From: Aquipuribacter nitratireducens
GTDB lineage: Bacteria; Actinomycetota; Actinomycetes; Actinomycetales; JBBAYJ01
Reading direction: 5' to 3'
NCBI RefSeq assembly: GCF_037860835.1
Contig: NZ_JBBEOG010000008.1
Location: 62,001-126,000 of the forward strand
DNA: 64,000 nt
The notes under the pieces: generated by a model
What the model was told of the DNA's origin: nothing
What the model saw: the letters and a program-made list of their open reading frames with translations, nothing else
The model's database searches: none
Part shown: positions 16,306 through 24,554 of the stretch, one piece after another
How the letters are laid out: each line of letters starts with the position of its first letter
Position numbering within the stretch: position 1 is the stretch's first letter
Made by a program: the position numbers and the translations under genes

Positions 16306-16632
16306 TCAGGCGGCCCGCGCGGGCGGGTCGCAGTGGTAATGCACGTGCAGCGACGACGCCGTCGCCGCCGACAGCCACGCCTCGTTCCGTCCGCGTGGCA
16401 CCGACGCGAGACCGTCGCGCTCGCACGGCAGCCGCAGCCCGCCCCGGCCCACGCGGCACAGGCTGAGCGGGACCACGGTCTCGTGGAGGCCCAGGAGGCC
16501 CGTCGACACGACGAGCCACGTCTCGCCGTCGCCGCCCTCGGCCGGCACCACGCCACGCACCCGGCCCACCCGTCGACCCGTGGCAGTCAGCACCCTCACC
16601 CCGGCCAGCCCCCGACGCGCTCTGTGTCCCAC
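16306..16632 (-). CDS. PRC-barrel-domain protein
   Basis: 108 residues. GVRVLTATGRRVGRVRGVVP, then TWLVVSTGLLGLHETVVPLS and LRLPCERDGLASVP fit the small beta-barrel pattern of PRC-barrel proteins, in which a conserved strand pair precedes a VPLS-type turn. Family members occur in ribosome maturation (RimM), photosynthetic reaction centres and many stand-alone proteins of unknown role. The GTG start follows GAGGAGGTGCGCGG. A His/Cys-containing tail (LHVHYHCDPP) is unusual and may be disordered. It lies 87 bases upstream of the secreted-protein gene on the same strand. Function unknown. Confidence 0.6.
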   Translation of the reverse strand: MGHRARRGLAGVRVLTATGRRVGRVRGVVPAEGGDGETWLVVSTGLLGLHETVVPLSLCRVGRGGLRLPCERDGLASVPRGRNEAWLSAATASSLHVHYHCDPPARAA

Positions 16633-16746
16633 CCCGCGCACCTCCTCGTACGACCCGGTACGACCCGGTGAGCACCGGGCAGCCTCAGGTACATGCCCCG
16701 TCGCTCGCGAGCCAAACCTGCCGACGTCGGAGGGCCGGTGCGCGGT

Positions 16747-16752
16747 TAGCGT
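16747..16752 (+). promoter_or_regulatory. -10 element of leaderless SGNH hydrolase gene
   Basis: TAGCGT six bases before the GTG start (GGGCCC between). No Shine-Dalgarno. Confidence 0.5.
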
Positions 16753-16758
16753 GGGCCC

Positions 16759-17577
16759 GTGCCTGACGTCCTGCGGCTCGTGTGCACCGGCGACTCCTTC
16801 ACCGAGGGCATGTCCGACGTTCTGCGCCCCGACGGGCACCACACGGGCTGGGCGGACCGGGTCGCCGTCGCCCTCGCCGTTCACGAGCGGCGCCGGAGCG
16901 GCCGCGGCGTGGAGTACGCCAACCTCGCCGTCCGCGGCAAGCTGCTCGACCAGGTCGTGGCCGAGCAGCTGCCCGCCGCGATGCGGTTCGAGCCCGACGT
17001 CCTGACGTTCCACGCCGGACCGAACGACGTCCTGCGGCGCGGGACCGGGCTCGCGGACCTGGCGGCGCGGTACGACGCCGCGGTCGCCGACGCGGCGCAG
17101 GCGGCGGGCGAGCGCGTGGTCCTCTTCACCGCGATCGGCCGCGCCGGGCACCCGGGGCGGCTCGCGGACCACCTTGCGGACCGGTTCGCGCGGTTCAACG
17201 ACGTCGTCCGCGAGGTCGCCGCCCGCCACGGCGCGACACTCGTCGACATGGGCCGGGTGCCCGCGCTCACCGACCGCCGCGTGTGGCACGTCGACCGGCT
17301 CCACCTCGCCCCGGAGGGTCACACCCGCGTGGCCGCGATGGTGCTCGAGGCGCTCGGCGTCACCGACGAGGACCTCCTCGGCGGGGCGAGCGGCTGGTGG
17401 CGCGAGCCGCTGCCGGTCGCGGCCGCGGTGCCCCGGCACGCGCAGCTCGCCTCCGACGTCCGCTGGGCGCGAGAGCACCTCGCCCCGTGGGTGGGGCGGC
17501 GCCTCCGGGGGGTGTCGAGCGGCGACGACCGCGATCCCAAGGACCCGAGCCCCCGCCCCGTCGACGTCCCGACGTAG
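16759..17577 (+). CDS. SGNH/GDSL-family hydrolase
   Basis: 272 residues with all four SGNH blocks. Block I is CTGDSFTEGMSD (Ser near 12), block II is NLAVRGKLLDQ (Gly near 60), block III is HAGPNDVLRRG (Asn near 89) and block V is WHVDRLHLAPEGH with the Asp/His pair near 177-180. It should hydrolyse an ester or acetyl group. No signal peptide is seen, so it is probably cytoplasmic, as are many actinobacterial SGNH proteins of this kind. The last 35 residues are charged and likely disordered. It is convergent with the Ser/Thr kinase gene with only seven bases between stops. Substrate unknown. Confidence 0.88.
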   Translation: MPDVLRLVCTGDSFTEGMSDVLRPDGHHTGWADRVAVALAVHERRRSGRGVEYANLAVRGKLLDQVVAEQLPAAMRFEPDVLTFHAGPNDVLRRGTGLADLAARYDAAVADAAQAAGERVVLFTAIGRAGHPGRLADHLADRFARFNDVVREVAARHGATLVDMGRVPALTDRRVWHVDRLHLAPEGHTRVAAMVLEALGVTDEDLLGGASGWWREPLPVAAAVPRHAQLASDVRWAREHLAPWVGRRLRGVSSGDDRDPKDPSPRPVDVPT

Positions 17578-17584
17578 ACCGCCG

Positions 17585-19372
17585 TCACACCTGCTGCGAC
17601 ACGACGAGCAGCGCGGCGACCGCGACGAGCCCGGCGAGACCGGCCGCGACGAGCCGGCCGTTGCGGTGGCGGAGCGCCGGCTCCGTGAGCGCCCGGGACC
17701 CCTCGCGGACCGCCCGACCGCCCGGTCCCCACCACGCGACGAGGCCCGCGAGCACCGCCGCGACGGTGAGCGGCAGCGGACCCGTGAGCGTCGCGCGGAC
17801 CGCGGTGAGGTTGGACCACGGCACGGAGCGGTACTCCAGGAGGAGGGCCGCCCCCAGCAGGAGCACCGGGGACAGCGCGAGCGCGCCGAGCAGCACGTAC
17901 CCGACGCTCGTGAGCAGCGCGCCGACCAGCCGGAAGGGGTAGGCGAAGACCTGTCCTGTCCACGTGCCGACGCCGACGCGTCCCTCGCGCCAGCGGACCC
18001 GTGCCACCGCGATCCGCGACCACTGCACGGCGCGGGCCAGACCCGCCCACGCCGCGGTGAGGACGGCCGCGCCCAGGGGGCTGACGGTCGCGACGGACAC
18101 GAGGACGACCGCGGCGAGCGCCGCCATGCCGGCGCGGCGGGGCAGCTCGGGGACGGGGCGTCCGTCCCAGCCGCGTCGCGGGGCGACGGCACCGGGACCC
18201 GCGTCGCCGGAGGGCGGGGCGCCCGCGTCGCCGCCCCTGTCGGGCCGGGCCAGGTCGGCCGGCTCGCGGCGGGCCACCGCCCACGGCTCGCGCGCCGGCG
18301 GCTGCGCGGCGGTCTGCGCCGCGCGGGCGGGCACCGGGGCAACCGGGGCGATCGGCGCGGTCGGCGGGGGCGGTCGGTCCATGACCCGGGTGCTCGGGGC
18401 CTCCGGCACCCGCCGCGGCGGCGGGGTGCCGCCCGGCCGGGGCGGTGACGCCGGCGGGGCGGGGCTCTCGACCCGCGGCCGGACGGTCGTGCGGGTGACC
18501 GGTCGGGTCACCGGTGCCCCGGGCCCTGGTCCGCCCGCGAGCGCGGATGCGTCGTCGCCGCCGGCCGGAAGGAGCGGGCGCCGACCCGTGAGGTCGGCGA
18601 GCGCGTCGGCGATCGCGGCGGGCCCCGGTCGCTCGGCGGGGTCCGGGCGCAGGGCCGCGACGAGGAGCCGGGCGACCGGTCCCGGGACGCCCTCGAGGTC
18701 GACCGCACCGCGCCGGACGCGGTCGAACACGGCCTCCATCGGCCCGGAGCGGAACGGGGGTCGGCCCGTGGCGGCGAACGCGACGACCGCGGCCCAGCCC
18801 CACCAGTCCGCGGCGGGCCCCACGTCGGTGCCGTCGAGGACCTCGGGGGCGAGGTAGCCGGGCGTGCCGACCATGAGGCCGGTCGACGTCAGCTGGGCGT
18901 CGTCGGCGGCGCGGGCGATGCCGAAGTCGATGACGACCGGGGAGCCGTCGAGCAGCAGGACGTTGCCTGGCTTGAGGTCGCGGTGCACCACCCCGACCGA
19001 GTGGACCGCCGACACCGCCTCCGCCAGCCCCACCATGAGCTCGTCGAGCTGCGCGGGCGGGAGTGGACCGTCGCGGCGGACGACGGCGTCGAGCGCCTCC
19101 CCCGGCACGTACCGCATGACGACGTACGGCAGGTCGGCGTCGAAGTCGGCGTCGAGGACCTCCGCCACCCGGGGGTGGCGGACCTTCGCGAGCGAGCGGA
19201 CCTCGCGGGCGAGCCGCTCGCGGGTCTGCGGGTCGGTCGCCACCTGCGGGCGCACGACCTTGACCGCGACGGCGCGCTCGGAGGGGTCGAGCGCGAGGTG
19301 GACGACGCCCATGCCGCCCTCGCCGATGACCCGCAGCAGGCGGTACGGGCCGGCGTGCTGCGTCGCGCTCAC
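17585..19372 (-). CDS. membrane-linked serine/threonine protein kinase
   Basis: 595 residues. A full Hanks-type kinase occupies about 10-265: GEGGMGVV (18-25), ATP-binding Lys38 in AVKVV, HRDLKPGNVLL (130-140) with catalytic Asp132, DFG at 149-151 and APE at 175-177. A long Pro/Ala/Arg-rich linker (about 270-395) follows, then about four hydrophobic segments in the C-terminal 190 residues. Unlike PknB it has no PASTA domains and several rather than one membrane segments. It should phosphorylate cytoplasmic proteins from the membrane. The GTG follows GGGGAGGAGGGCGC. It is divergent from an ABC exporter pair, whose 87-base gap it shares. Confidence 0.9.
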   Translation of the reverse strand: MSATQHAGPYRLLRVIGEGGMGVVHLALDPSERAVAVKVVRPQVATDPQTRERLAREVRSLAKVRHPRVAEVLDADFDADLPYVVMRYVPGEALDAVVRRDGPLPPAQLDELMVGLAEAVSAVHSVGVVHRDLKPGNVLLLDGSPVVIDFGIARAADDAQLTSTGLMVGTPGYLAPEVLDGTDVGPAADWWGWAAVVAFAATGRPPFRSGPMEAVFDRVRRGAVDLEGVPGPVARLLVAALRPDPAERPGPAAIADALADLTGRRPLLPAGGDDASALAGGPGPGAPVTRPVTRTTVRPRVESPAPPASPPRPGGTPPPRRVPEAPSTRVMDRPPPPTAPIAPVAPVPARAAQTAAQPPAREPWAVARREPADLARPDRGGDAGAPPSGDAGPGAVAPRRGWDGRPVPELPRRAGMAALAAVVLVSVATVSPLGAAVLTAAWAGLARAVQWSRIAVARVRWREGRVGVGTWTGQVFAYPFRLVGALLTSVGYVLLGALALSPVLLLGAALLLEYRSVPWSNLTAVRATLTGPLPLTVAAVLAGLVAWWGPGGRAVREGSRALTEPALRHRNGRLVAAGLAGLVAVAALLVVSQQV

Positions 19373-19446
19373 GCGCCCTCCTCCCCTGCCACGCCTCCAC
19401 GGTAGAGCGTGACGACAGCGCCGGCCGCCGTGGCGGGCTCGGCGGC

Positions 19447-19452
19447 TACCGT
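19447..19452 (+). promoter_or_regulatory. -10 element of leaderless ABC ATPase gene
   Basis: TACCGT seven bases before the ATG at 19460. This placement supports the shorter start over the in-frame ATG at 19409. Confidence 0.5.
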
Positions 19453-19459
19453 CGTGGCC

Positions 19460-20227
19460 ATGGCAGCGGGGGCCCTCACGTGCGGCGAGCTCACCAAGCG
19501 CTTCGGGGCGACGCTCGCGGTCGACCGGCTCGAGCTGGTGGTGCCGCAGGGGTCGATGTTCGGGCTCGTCGGACCGAACGGCGCCGGCAAGACGACGACG
19601 CTGTCGATGGCGACGGGTCTGCTGCGCCCCGACGCCGGGCGGGTGCTGGTCCACGGCGAGGACGTGTGGTCCGACCTCGAGCGCGCGCACCGGCTGCTCG
19701 GCGTGCTGCCGGACGGTCTGCCGACGCTCGACCGCCTCAGCGGCCCCGAGCTCGTCGAGCACATCGGTCGCCTCCACGGGCTGCCGCGGGCGGAGGCCGC
19801 CCGCCGGGCCGCCGACCTGCTCGCCGTCCTCGACCTCACCGACGCCGGTCGGACCCTCGTCGTCGACTACTCCGCGGGGATGCGCAAGAAGGTGGGGCTG
19901 GCGTGCGCGCTCGTCCACGCGCCCCGCGTGCTCGTGCTCGACGAGCCCTTCGAGGCCGTCGACCCCGTGTCGGCCTCGACGATCCGCGAGCTGCTCCAGC
20001 GCTTCACCGCCGACGGCGGCACGGTCGTCGTCAGCAGCCACGTGATGGCCCTCGTCGAGCAGCTGTGCGACCACGTCGCCGTCATCGTCGCGGGGAGGGT
20101 GGTGGCGTCCGGGACGCTCGACGAGGTCCGCGCCGGCGGGACGCTCGAGGACCGGTTCGTCGCGCTGTCCGGTGGGCGACGCGGCATCGGGGAGGGGCTG
20201 GCGTGGTTGGCGTCCTCCTCGGGCTGA
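19460..20227 (+). CDS. ABC transporter ATP-binding protein (export type)
   Basis: 255-residue ATPase. Walker A GPNGAGKTTT (38-47), signature YSAGMRKKVGLACAL and Walker B VLVLDEPFEAVDP are intact, with the switch histidine in VVVSSHVMALVEQL. The signature YSAGM instead of LSGGQ and the DEPFEAVDP segment are typical of ABC-2-type exporter ATPases, which pump drugs, lipids or peptides out of the cell. A longer start at 19409 would add 17 residues lacking family similarity and would overlie the -10 element, so the ATG at 19460 was chosen. The gene overlaps the downstream membrane-protein gene by 25 bases, so the two form one transporter. Confidence 0.9.
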   Translation: MAAGALTCGELTKRFGATLAVDRLELVVPQGSMFGLVGPNGAGKTTTLSMATGLLRPDAGRVLVHGEDVWSDLERAHRLLGVLPDGLPTLDRLSGPELVEHIGRLHGLPRAEAARRAADLLAVLDLTDAGRTLVVDYSAGMRKKVGLACALVHAPRVLVLDEPFEAVDPVSASTIRELLQRFTADGGTVVVSSHVMALVEQLCDHVAVIVAGRVVASGTLDEVRAGGTLEDRFVALSGGRRGIGEGLAWLASSSG

Positions 20228-21783
20228 GGGTCCGCCTGCTCCGCAACCAGCTGCGCGGCGGCACGGAGCAGGTGGTCCTGCTCGTCGTCGGCGTGCTGTT
20301 CGCGCTCGGCACCGCCGTGGTGGCCGCGGGGGTGCTCGCGGGGCTGCGGTTCGCACCGCTCGACCTCGCCGGGGCGGGCGTCGTCGTGCTCGGCGCGCTC
20401 GCGCTCGTGGCGTGGGCGGTCCTGCCTCTGCTGCTGAGCAGCGACGACGTCATGGCCGACCCCGTCCGCTTCGCGCTCGTCCCGGTCCCGCCGCGACGGC
20501 TCGCCGTCGGCCTGCTCGCCGGGTCCGTCGTCACCCCCTTCGCCGTCGCGACCGCGCTCGCCTCGCTCGCGCTCGTCATCACCTTCTCCCGCGGGGCCGT
20601 GCCCGTGGCCGTCGCCGTCGTCACCGCCGCGCTCGGGACGCTCACGTGCCTGCTCGCGGGCCGTGCGGTGCTGACGGCGGCCGCGTCGCTGGTGTCCGGC
20701 CGGCGGGGCCGTGAGGCGACGATCGCCGTCGGGGTGCTCGTCCTGTCGCTGCTGGGCTTCAGCGGTCCTGTCCTCGTCCGGGTGGGCGAGCAGCTGCGCA
20801 CCGGGTCGCTCGACGCCCTCGTCGCGGTGCTGGCGTGGAGCCCGCTCGGTGCGGTGTGGTCGTTGCCGACGGTCGCGGCGCAGGCTCGCTGGCCGGTGCT
20901 CGCCGGTCGGGCGGCGGTCGCCGTGGCCACGGTCGTCGTCCTGTGGCTGTGCTACGAGCGCGCCCTCGAGGCGAGGCTGCGCCCGAGCGGGGCCGTGCGC
21001 GGCGGCCGTGGCCGCGACCGTGCGAGCGACTCCCGCCCCGACCGGCTCGCCCGGCTGCTGCCGGACTCTCCCGCCGGCGCCCAGCTCGAGCGGTCGCTGC
21101 GTTACTGGGTGCGGGACAACCGATACGCGGTCTCGGTCGTGGCGCTGCCGGTCGTCACGCTCCTCCTGCTCGCCCTGCCCGCGCTCACGGACGCCCCCGC
21201 CGGTGTCGCGCTGCTCACCGGGCCCTTCGTGGGGCTGCTCCTCGCCTTCACCATGCTCAACGAGATCGCCTTCGACGGCGGGGCGCTGTGGCTCGCGCTG
21301 TCGGCGGCGGTGAGGGGTCGCGACGACCGGGCGGCCCGGGCGCTGGCGATGCTCGTGTGGGGTGCCCCCGTGACGACGGCGGTCGCGGTCGCCTCGGCCG
21401 TCGCCGGCGATCGGCACGACCTCGCCCCCGCGCTCGTCGGCGCCTCGCTCGGGGTGCTGCTCGTGGGGACCGCGGTGGCCGCCGTCACCTCGGTCCTGTA
21501 CCCGTACCCGGTGCCGCCCGCGGGCTCGAACCCGTTCTCCGGCACGAGCGGCTCCGGTGCGGCGGCCCTGCTCCAGCAGGCGGTGGGCGGGCTCGCGCTG
21601 GCCCCTCTCCTCGCCCCGGTCGGTGTGCTGCTCGTGTGGGCGTGGGCCACGCCCGCGGTCGGGTGGGTGCTCGCTCTCGTCGGTCCGCTGTACGGCGCCC
21701 TCCTCCTCGCCGTGGCCGTGCGCCTGGGCGGGCGCGTCTACGACTCCCGCGGACCCGAGCTCCTCGCCCGCCTGCGACGCTGA
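20203..21783 (+). CDS. multi-spanning membrane protein, permease partner of the ABC ATPase
   Basis: 526 residues with about 11-12 strongly hydrophobic segments in two halves, separated by a polar Arg/Asp/Ser-rich loop near 265-300. The chain starts with GVLLGLRVRLLRNQLRGG, like the cytoplasmic amphipathic start of ABC-2-type exporter permeases. The second half has RYWVRDNRYAVSVVALP before a membrane segment, as seen in actinobacterial ABC transporter permeases. The GTG at 20203 is preceded by GGGGAGGGGCTGGC and overlaps the ATPase gene. It probably forms the membrane channel of that exporter. Transported molecule unknown. Confidence 0.72.
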   Translation: MVGVLLGLRVRLLRNQLRGGTEQVVLLVVGVLFALGTAVVAAGVLAGLRFAPLDLAGAGVVVLGALALVAWAVLPLLLSSDDVMADPVRFALVPVPPRRLAVGLLAGSVVTPFAVATALASLALVITFSRGAVPVAVAVVTAALGTLTCLLAGRAVLTAAASLVSGRRGREATIAVGVLVLSLLGFSGPVLVRVGEQLRTGSLDALVAVLAWSPLGAVWSLPTVAAQARWPVLAGRAAVAVATVVVLWLCYERALEARLRPSGAVRGGRGRDRASDSRPDRLARLLPDSPAGAQLERSLRYWVRDNRYAVSVVALPVVTLLLLALPALTDAPAGVALLTGPFVGLLLAFTMLNEIAFDGGALWLALSAAVRGRDDRAARALAMLVWGAPVTTAVAVASAVAGDRHDLAPALVGASLGVLLVGTAVAAVTSVLYPYPVPPAGSNPFSGTSGSGAAALLQQAVGGLALAPLLAPVGVLLVWAWATPAVGWVLALVGPLYGALLLAVAVRLGGRVYDSRGPELLARLRR

Positions 21784-21793
21784 GCGCCCGTCG

Positions 21794-21936
21794 GCGTCCA
21801 CCGTCCCTGCGGCACAGGGGTTGTGGACGGCGAACGGCCTCCTCCGCGTCTACACTCCCTGCGGCACAGGGGTTGTGGACGGCGAACGGCCTCCTCCGCG
21901 TCCACACTCGCTGCGGCACAGGGGTTGTGGACGCCG
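21794..21936. repeat. 52-base tandem repeat, 2.7 copies
   Basis: Units start at 21794, 21846 and 21898; the third breaks off after about 38 bases. The first two differ at only a few positions. Each holds GTCYAC..GTGGAC arms around CCCTGCGGCACAGGG, so each can form a hairpin (the third has a mismatch). The array fills the gap between two convergent genes. The period is not a multiple of three, so it is not coding. Confidence 0.9.
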
Positions 21937-21973
21937 CGCCGGCCGCCGCGCGGACCGCCGCGCCGGCAGCCGC

Positions 21974-22450
21974 TCAGGCGCCGTCGGCGGCCGCGCGCAT
22001 GGCGGCGACGTCGAGCCGGGTCATCTGCAGCATGGCCTCCGTCGCCCGGCGGGCCCGTCCCGGATCGGGGTCGGACATGAGGGCGGTGGCCTCCTCCGGC
22101 ACGACCTGCCACGACAGGCCGAACCTGTCCTTGAGCCAGCCGCAGGGCCCCTCCTCACCGCCCTCGGACAACCTGTCCCAGTAGTGGTCGGCCTCGGCCT
22201 GGTCCGCGCACATGATCTGGAAGCTGACGGCCTCGCTGAAGGTGAACTGCGGGCCGCCGTTGAGGCCGGTGTACCGCTGCCCGTCGAGGGTGAACTCGAC
22301 GACCATGACGTACCCCGCCGGCCCGCTCGGGGTGTCCGCGGGAGCGCGCTGGACGTTCGTCACCACCGAGTTCGGGAAGATCGAGACGTAGTGCTCGGCG
22401 GCGGCCTCGGCCTGGCCGTCGAACCACAGGCACGGGACTTGTGCGGGCAC
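21974..22450 (-). CDS. VOC-family protein (PhnB / 3-demethylubiquinone methyltransferase-like)
   Basis: 158 residues with the PhnB-type glyoxalase fold. VPCLWFDGQAEAAAEHYVSI, cited to 20 residues, opens the domain, and FPNSVVTNVQRAP, VMVVEFTLDGQRYTGLNGGP, FQIMCADQAEADHYWDRL and CGWLKDRFGLSWQVVPEE follow in the usual order. Members often carry a misleading methyltransferase name; most lack a proven reaction. The GTG start follows AGGAGGAACC and removes a short upstream extension. It lies 66 bases after the end of the peptide importer operon on the same strand and may be read from it, but the functions look unrelated. Confidence 0.85.
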   Translation of the reverse strand: MPAQVPCLWFDGQAEAAAEHYVSIFPNSVVTNVQRAPADTPSGPAGYVMVVEFTLDGQRYTGLNGGPQFTFSEAVSFQIMCADQAEADHYWDRLSEGGEEGPCGWLKDRFGLSWQVVPEEATALMSDPDPGRARRATEAMLQMTRLDVAAMRAAADGA

Positions 22451-22516
22451 GGTTCCTCCTCGTGGACGCGGGCACGGTGCCCGCACGGGAGGGTGGACGG
22501 CCCGGCGCCGCTCAAC

Positions 22517-23518
22517 TCATCGGTGCTCCTGCCGGCCCGAGTGCTCCGGGCTGTGGAGGAGGCACGCGGCGGCGTGGTCCGGTCCGACGTCGAACATGCC
22601 GGGGTCGACGTCGTCGCACGGCTCGAACACCTTCGGGCAGCGCGTGCGGAACCGGCAGCCGCTCGGGACGTCCGTCGGGCTCGGCACGTCGCCGCTGAGC
22701 AGCAGCGGCTCCCGCTCCCGCTCCGCGCGCGGGTCGGGGCGCGGCACGGCCGACAGCAGCGCCTGCGTGTACGGGTGCTGCGGGTCGGCGACGACGCTGT
22801 GGGCCGGGCCGACCTCGACGACCCGGCCGAGGTACATGACGGCGATGCGGTCGCTGACGTGCCGGACGGCGGCGAGGTCGTGGCTGACGAACAGCAGCGT
22901 GAGGCCGAGCTCGGACTGCAGGCGCCGCAGGAGGTTCATCACCTGCGCCTGGATCGACACGTCGAGGCTCGCGACGGCCTCGTCGGCCACGATGAGGTCG
23001 GGCTCGCCGGCGAGGGCGCGGGCGATGCCGACGCGCTGCCGCTGGCCGCCGGAGAACTCGTGGGGGTAGCGGTCGGCGGCCGCCTTCGGGATGCCGACCA
23101 TCTCGAGGAGCTCCTCGACACGCTTCCGCCGCCCGGCCCGGCCGCCACCGAGGCCGTGGACGACGAGGGGCTCCTCGACGGCGTCGGCGATGCTGTGGCG
23201 CGGGTCGAGGCTCGCGTACGGGTCCTGGAACACCATGACGGCGCGACGTCGCATGCGCCGCAGGTCCGACCGGCCGAGACCCGTGACGTCCGTCCCGTCG
23301 ATCTCGACGGTGCCGCCCGTCGGCTCCACGAGCCGCAGAAGCGCGTTGCCGAGGGTCGACTTGCCGCAGCCGGACTCACCGACCAGCCCGAGGGTCTCCC
23401 CGCGGCGGATGTCGAGGTCGACGCCGTCGACGGCTCGGACGGGCTGCTTCGACGACCCGAAGTGCACCTCGAGGTCCCGGAGCCGGACGAGGACGTCGCC
23501 GTCAGTCGCCTCGGTCAC
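22517..23518 (-). CDS. peptide/nickel-type ABC importer ATP-binding protein (OppF/DppF-like)
   Basis: 333-residue ATPase, second of two in the operon. Walker A GESGCGKSTLGNALL (about 48-62), signature FSGGQRQRVGIARAL, Walker B LIVADEAVASLD and the switch segment FVSHDLAAVRH are intact. The C-terminal extension RTRCPKVFEPCDDVDPG holds the cysteine motif of OppD/OppF-type ATPases, which may hold an Fe-S cluster. PTGGTVEIDG and HPYTQALLSAVP are family hallmarks. It should power uptake of oligopeptides or similar solutes with the OppD-like partner. The GTG start lies inside the last codons of the upstream ATPase gene (17-base overlap), showing tight coupling. Confidence 0.93.
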   Translation of the reverse strand: MTEATDGDVLVRLRDLEVHFGSSKQPVRAVDGVDLDIRRGETLGLVGESGCGKSTLGNALLRLVEPTGGTVEIDGTDVTGLGRSDLRRMRRRAVMVFQDPYASLDPRHSIADAVEEPLVVHGLGGGRAGRRKRVEELLEMVGIPKAAADRYPHEFSGGQRQRVGIARALAGEPDLIVADEAVASLDVSIQAQVMNLLRRLQSELGLTLLFVSHDLAAVRHVSDRIAVMYLGRVVEVGPAHSVVADPQHPYTQALLSAVPRPDPRAEREREPLLLSGDVPSPTDVPSGCRFRTRCPKVFEPCDDVDPGMFDVGPDHAAACLLHSPEHSGRQEHR

Positions 23519-24554
23519 GGCGCACCTCCTCCGGGACGGGGCAGCGGGTCGCCGCCTCGTGGTGCGGCCCCACCTCGCGCAGCCGCTGCGGGTGCTCGAC
23601 GCACGCCGGGTCGGCGATCGGGCAGCGGGGCGCGAACGCGCAGCCGGGCGGCGGGTCCACGGGGTCCGGCGGCAGCCCCCGCATGGCCTCGAGCGGCGCG
23701 CGGTCGTGACCGGTGCCGTCGGCGTCGATGTCGGGCAGGGACGCCAGCAGCCCGCGTGTGTACGGGTGCGTGGGGGCGTCGAAGACGGCGTCGGTGACCC
23801 CGGACTCCACGACCTGGCCGGCGTACATGACCGCGACGCGGTCGGCGATGCCCGCGACGACCCCGAGGTCGTGCGTGATCCACACGACCGCGGTGCCGTG
23901 CTCCTCCTGCAGTGCGGCGACGAGGCGGAGGATCTGCGCCTGCACCGTGACGTCGAGCGCGGTCGTCGCCTCGTCGGCGACGAGCACCGCGGGGTCGTGG
24001 GCGAGCGCGATCGCGATCATGACGCGCTGCCGCTGCCCGCCCGACAGCTGGTGGGGGTAGGAGCGCAGCGCCCGGTCGGGGTCGGGGATGCCGACCTCGT
24101 CGAGCAGGTCGCGGGCGCGCTGGAGGAGCTGCTGCTTCTGCCGGCGCCGCTCGCGGCGGTCGGTGTGGGCGACGAGCCCCTCGAGGAGCTGCCGGCGGAT
24201 GGTGAGGACCGGGTTGAGGGACGTCATGGGGTCCTGGAACACCATCCCGAGACCCGGCCCGCGCAGCCGGCGCAGCTCCTCGTCGGACGCGCCGAGCACC
24301 TCCCGCCCGCGGTAGAGCGCGGACCCGGTGACGGTCGCGCTCGACGGCAGCAGGCCGAGCACGGCGAGCATGCTGACGCTCTTGCCGGAGCCCGACTCCC
24401 CCACGACGGCGAGCGTCTCGCGGGGGCTCACGTGGAGGTCGACGCCCCGGACGACGGTGGCGGGGCCCCGCGAGGTGGGGAACGTGACGTGGAGGTCCCG
24501 GATCTCGAGGCTGTGCTCGGAGGTCCGGGGGGCGTCGGCCGGCTGGGCGCTCAT
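23502..24554 (-). CDS. peptide/nickel-type ABC importer ATP-binding protein (OppD/DppD-like)
   Basis: 350-residue ATPase. Walker A GESGSGKSVSMLAVLG, signature LSGGQRQRVMIAIALAHDP, Walker B VLVADEATTALD and the switch WITHDLGVVAG are present. The C-terminal CAFAPRCPIADPACVEH contains the three-to-four-cysteine OppD motif. MVFQDPMTSLNPVLTIRRQL is diagnostic of the D subunit. The ATG overlaps the stop of the permease gene by four bases. It forms a heterodimer with the following OppF-like ATPase and drives the two permeases. Solute specificity is set by the binding protein at the operon's head and cannot be read from this subunit. Confidence 0.93.
   Translation of the reverse strand: MSAQPADAPRTSEHSLEIRDLHVTFPTSRGPATVVRGVDLHVSPRETLAVVGESGSGKSVSMLAVLGLLPSSATVTGSALYRGREVLGASDEELRRLRGPGLGMVFQDPMTSLNPVLTIRRQLLEGLVAHTDRRERRRQKQQLLQRARDLLDEVGIPDPDRALRSYPHQLSGGQRQRVMIAIALAHDPAVLVADEATTALDVTVQAQILRLVAALQEEHGTAVVWITHDLGVVAGIADRVAVMYAGQVVESGVTDAVFDAPTHPYTRGLLASLPDIDADGTGHDRAPLEAMRGLPPDPVDPPPGCAFAPRCPIADPACVEHPQRLREVGPHHEAATRCPVPEEVRRDRGD

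Noticed and set aside
16649-16668. Tandem GTACGACCCG pair upstream of the PRC-barrel gene as an operator
   Set aside because: Only two copies, no symmetry and no adjacent regulator; too weak to support.
21794-21936. Possible CRISPR array
   Set aside because: The repeated units are contiguous with no unique spacers, there are fewer than three full units, and no cas gene is near.
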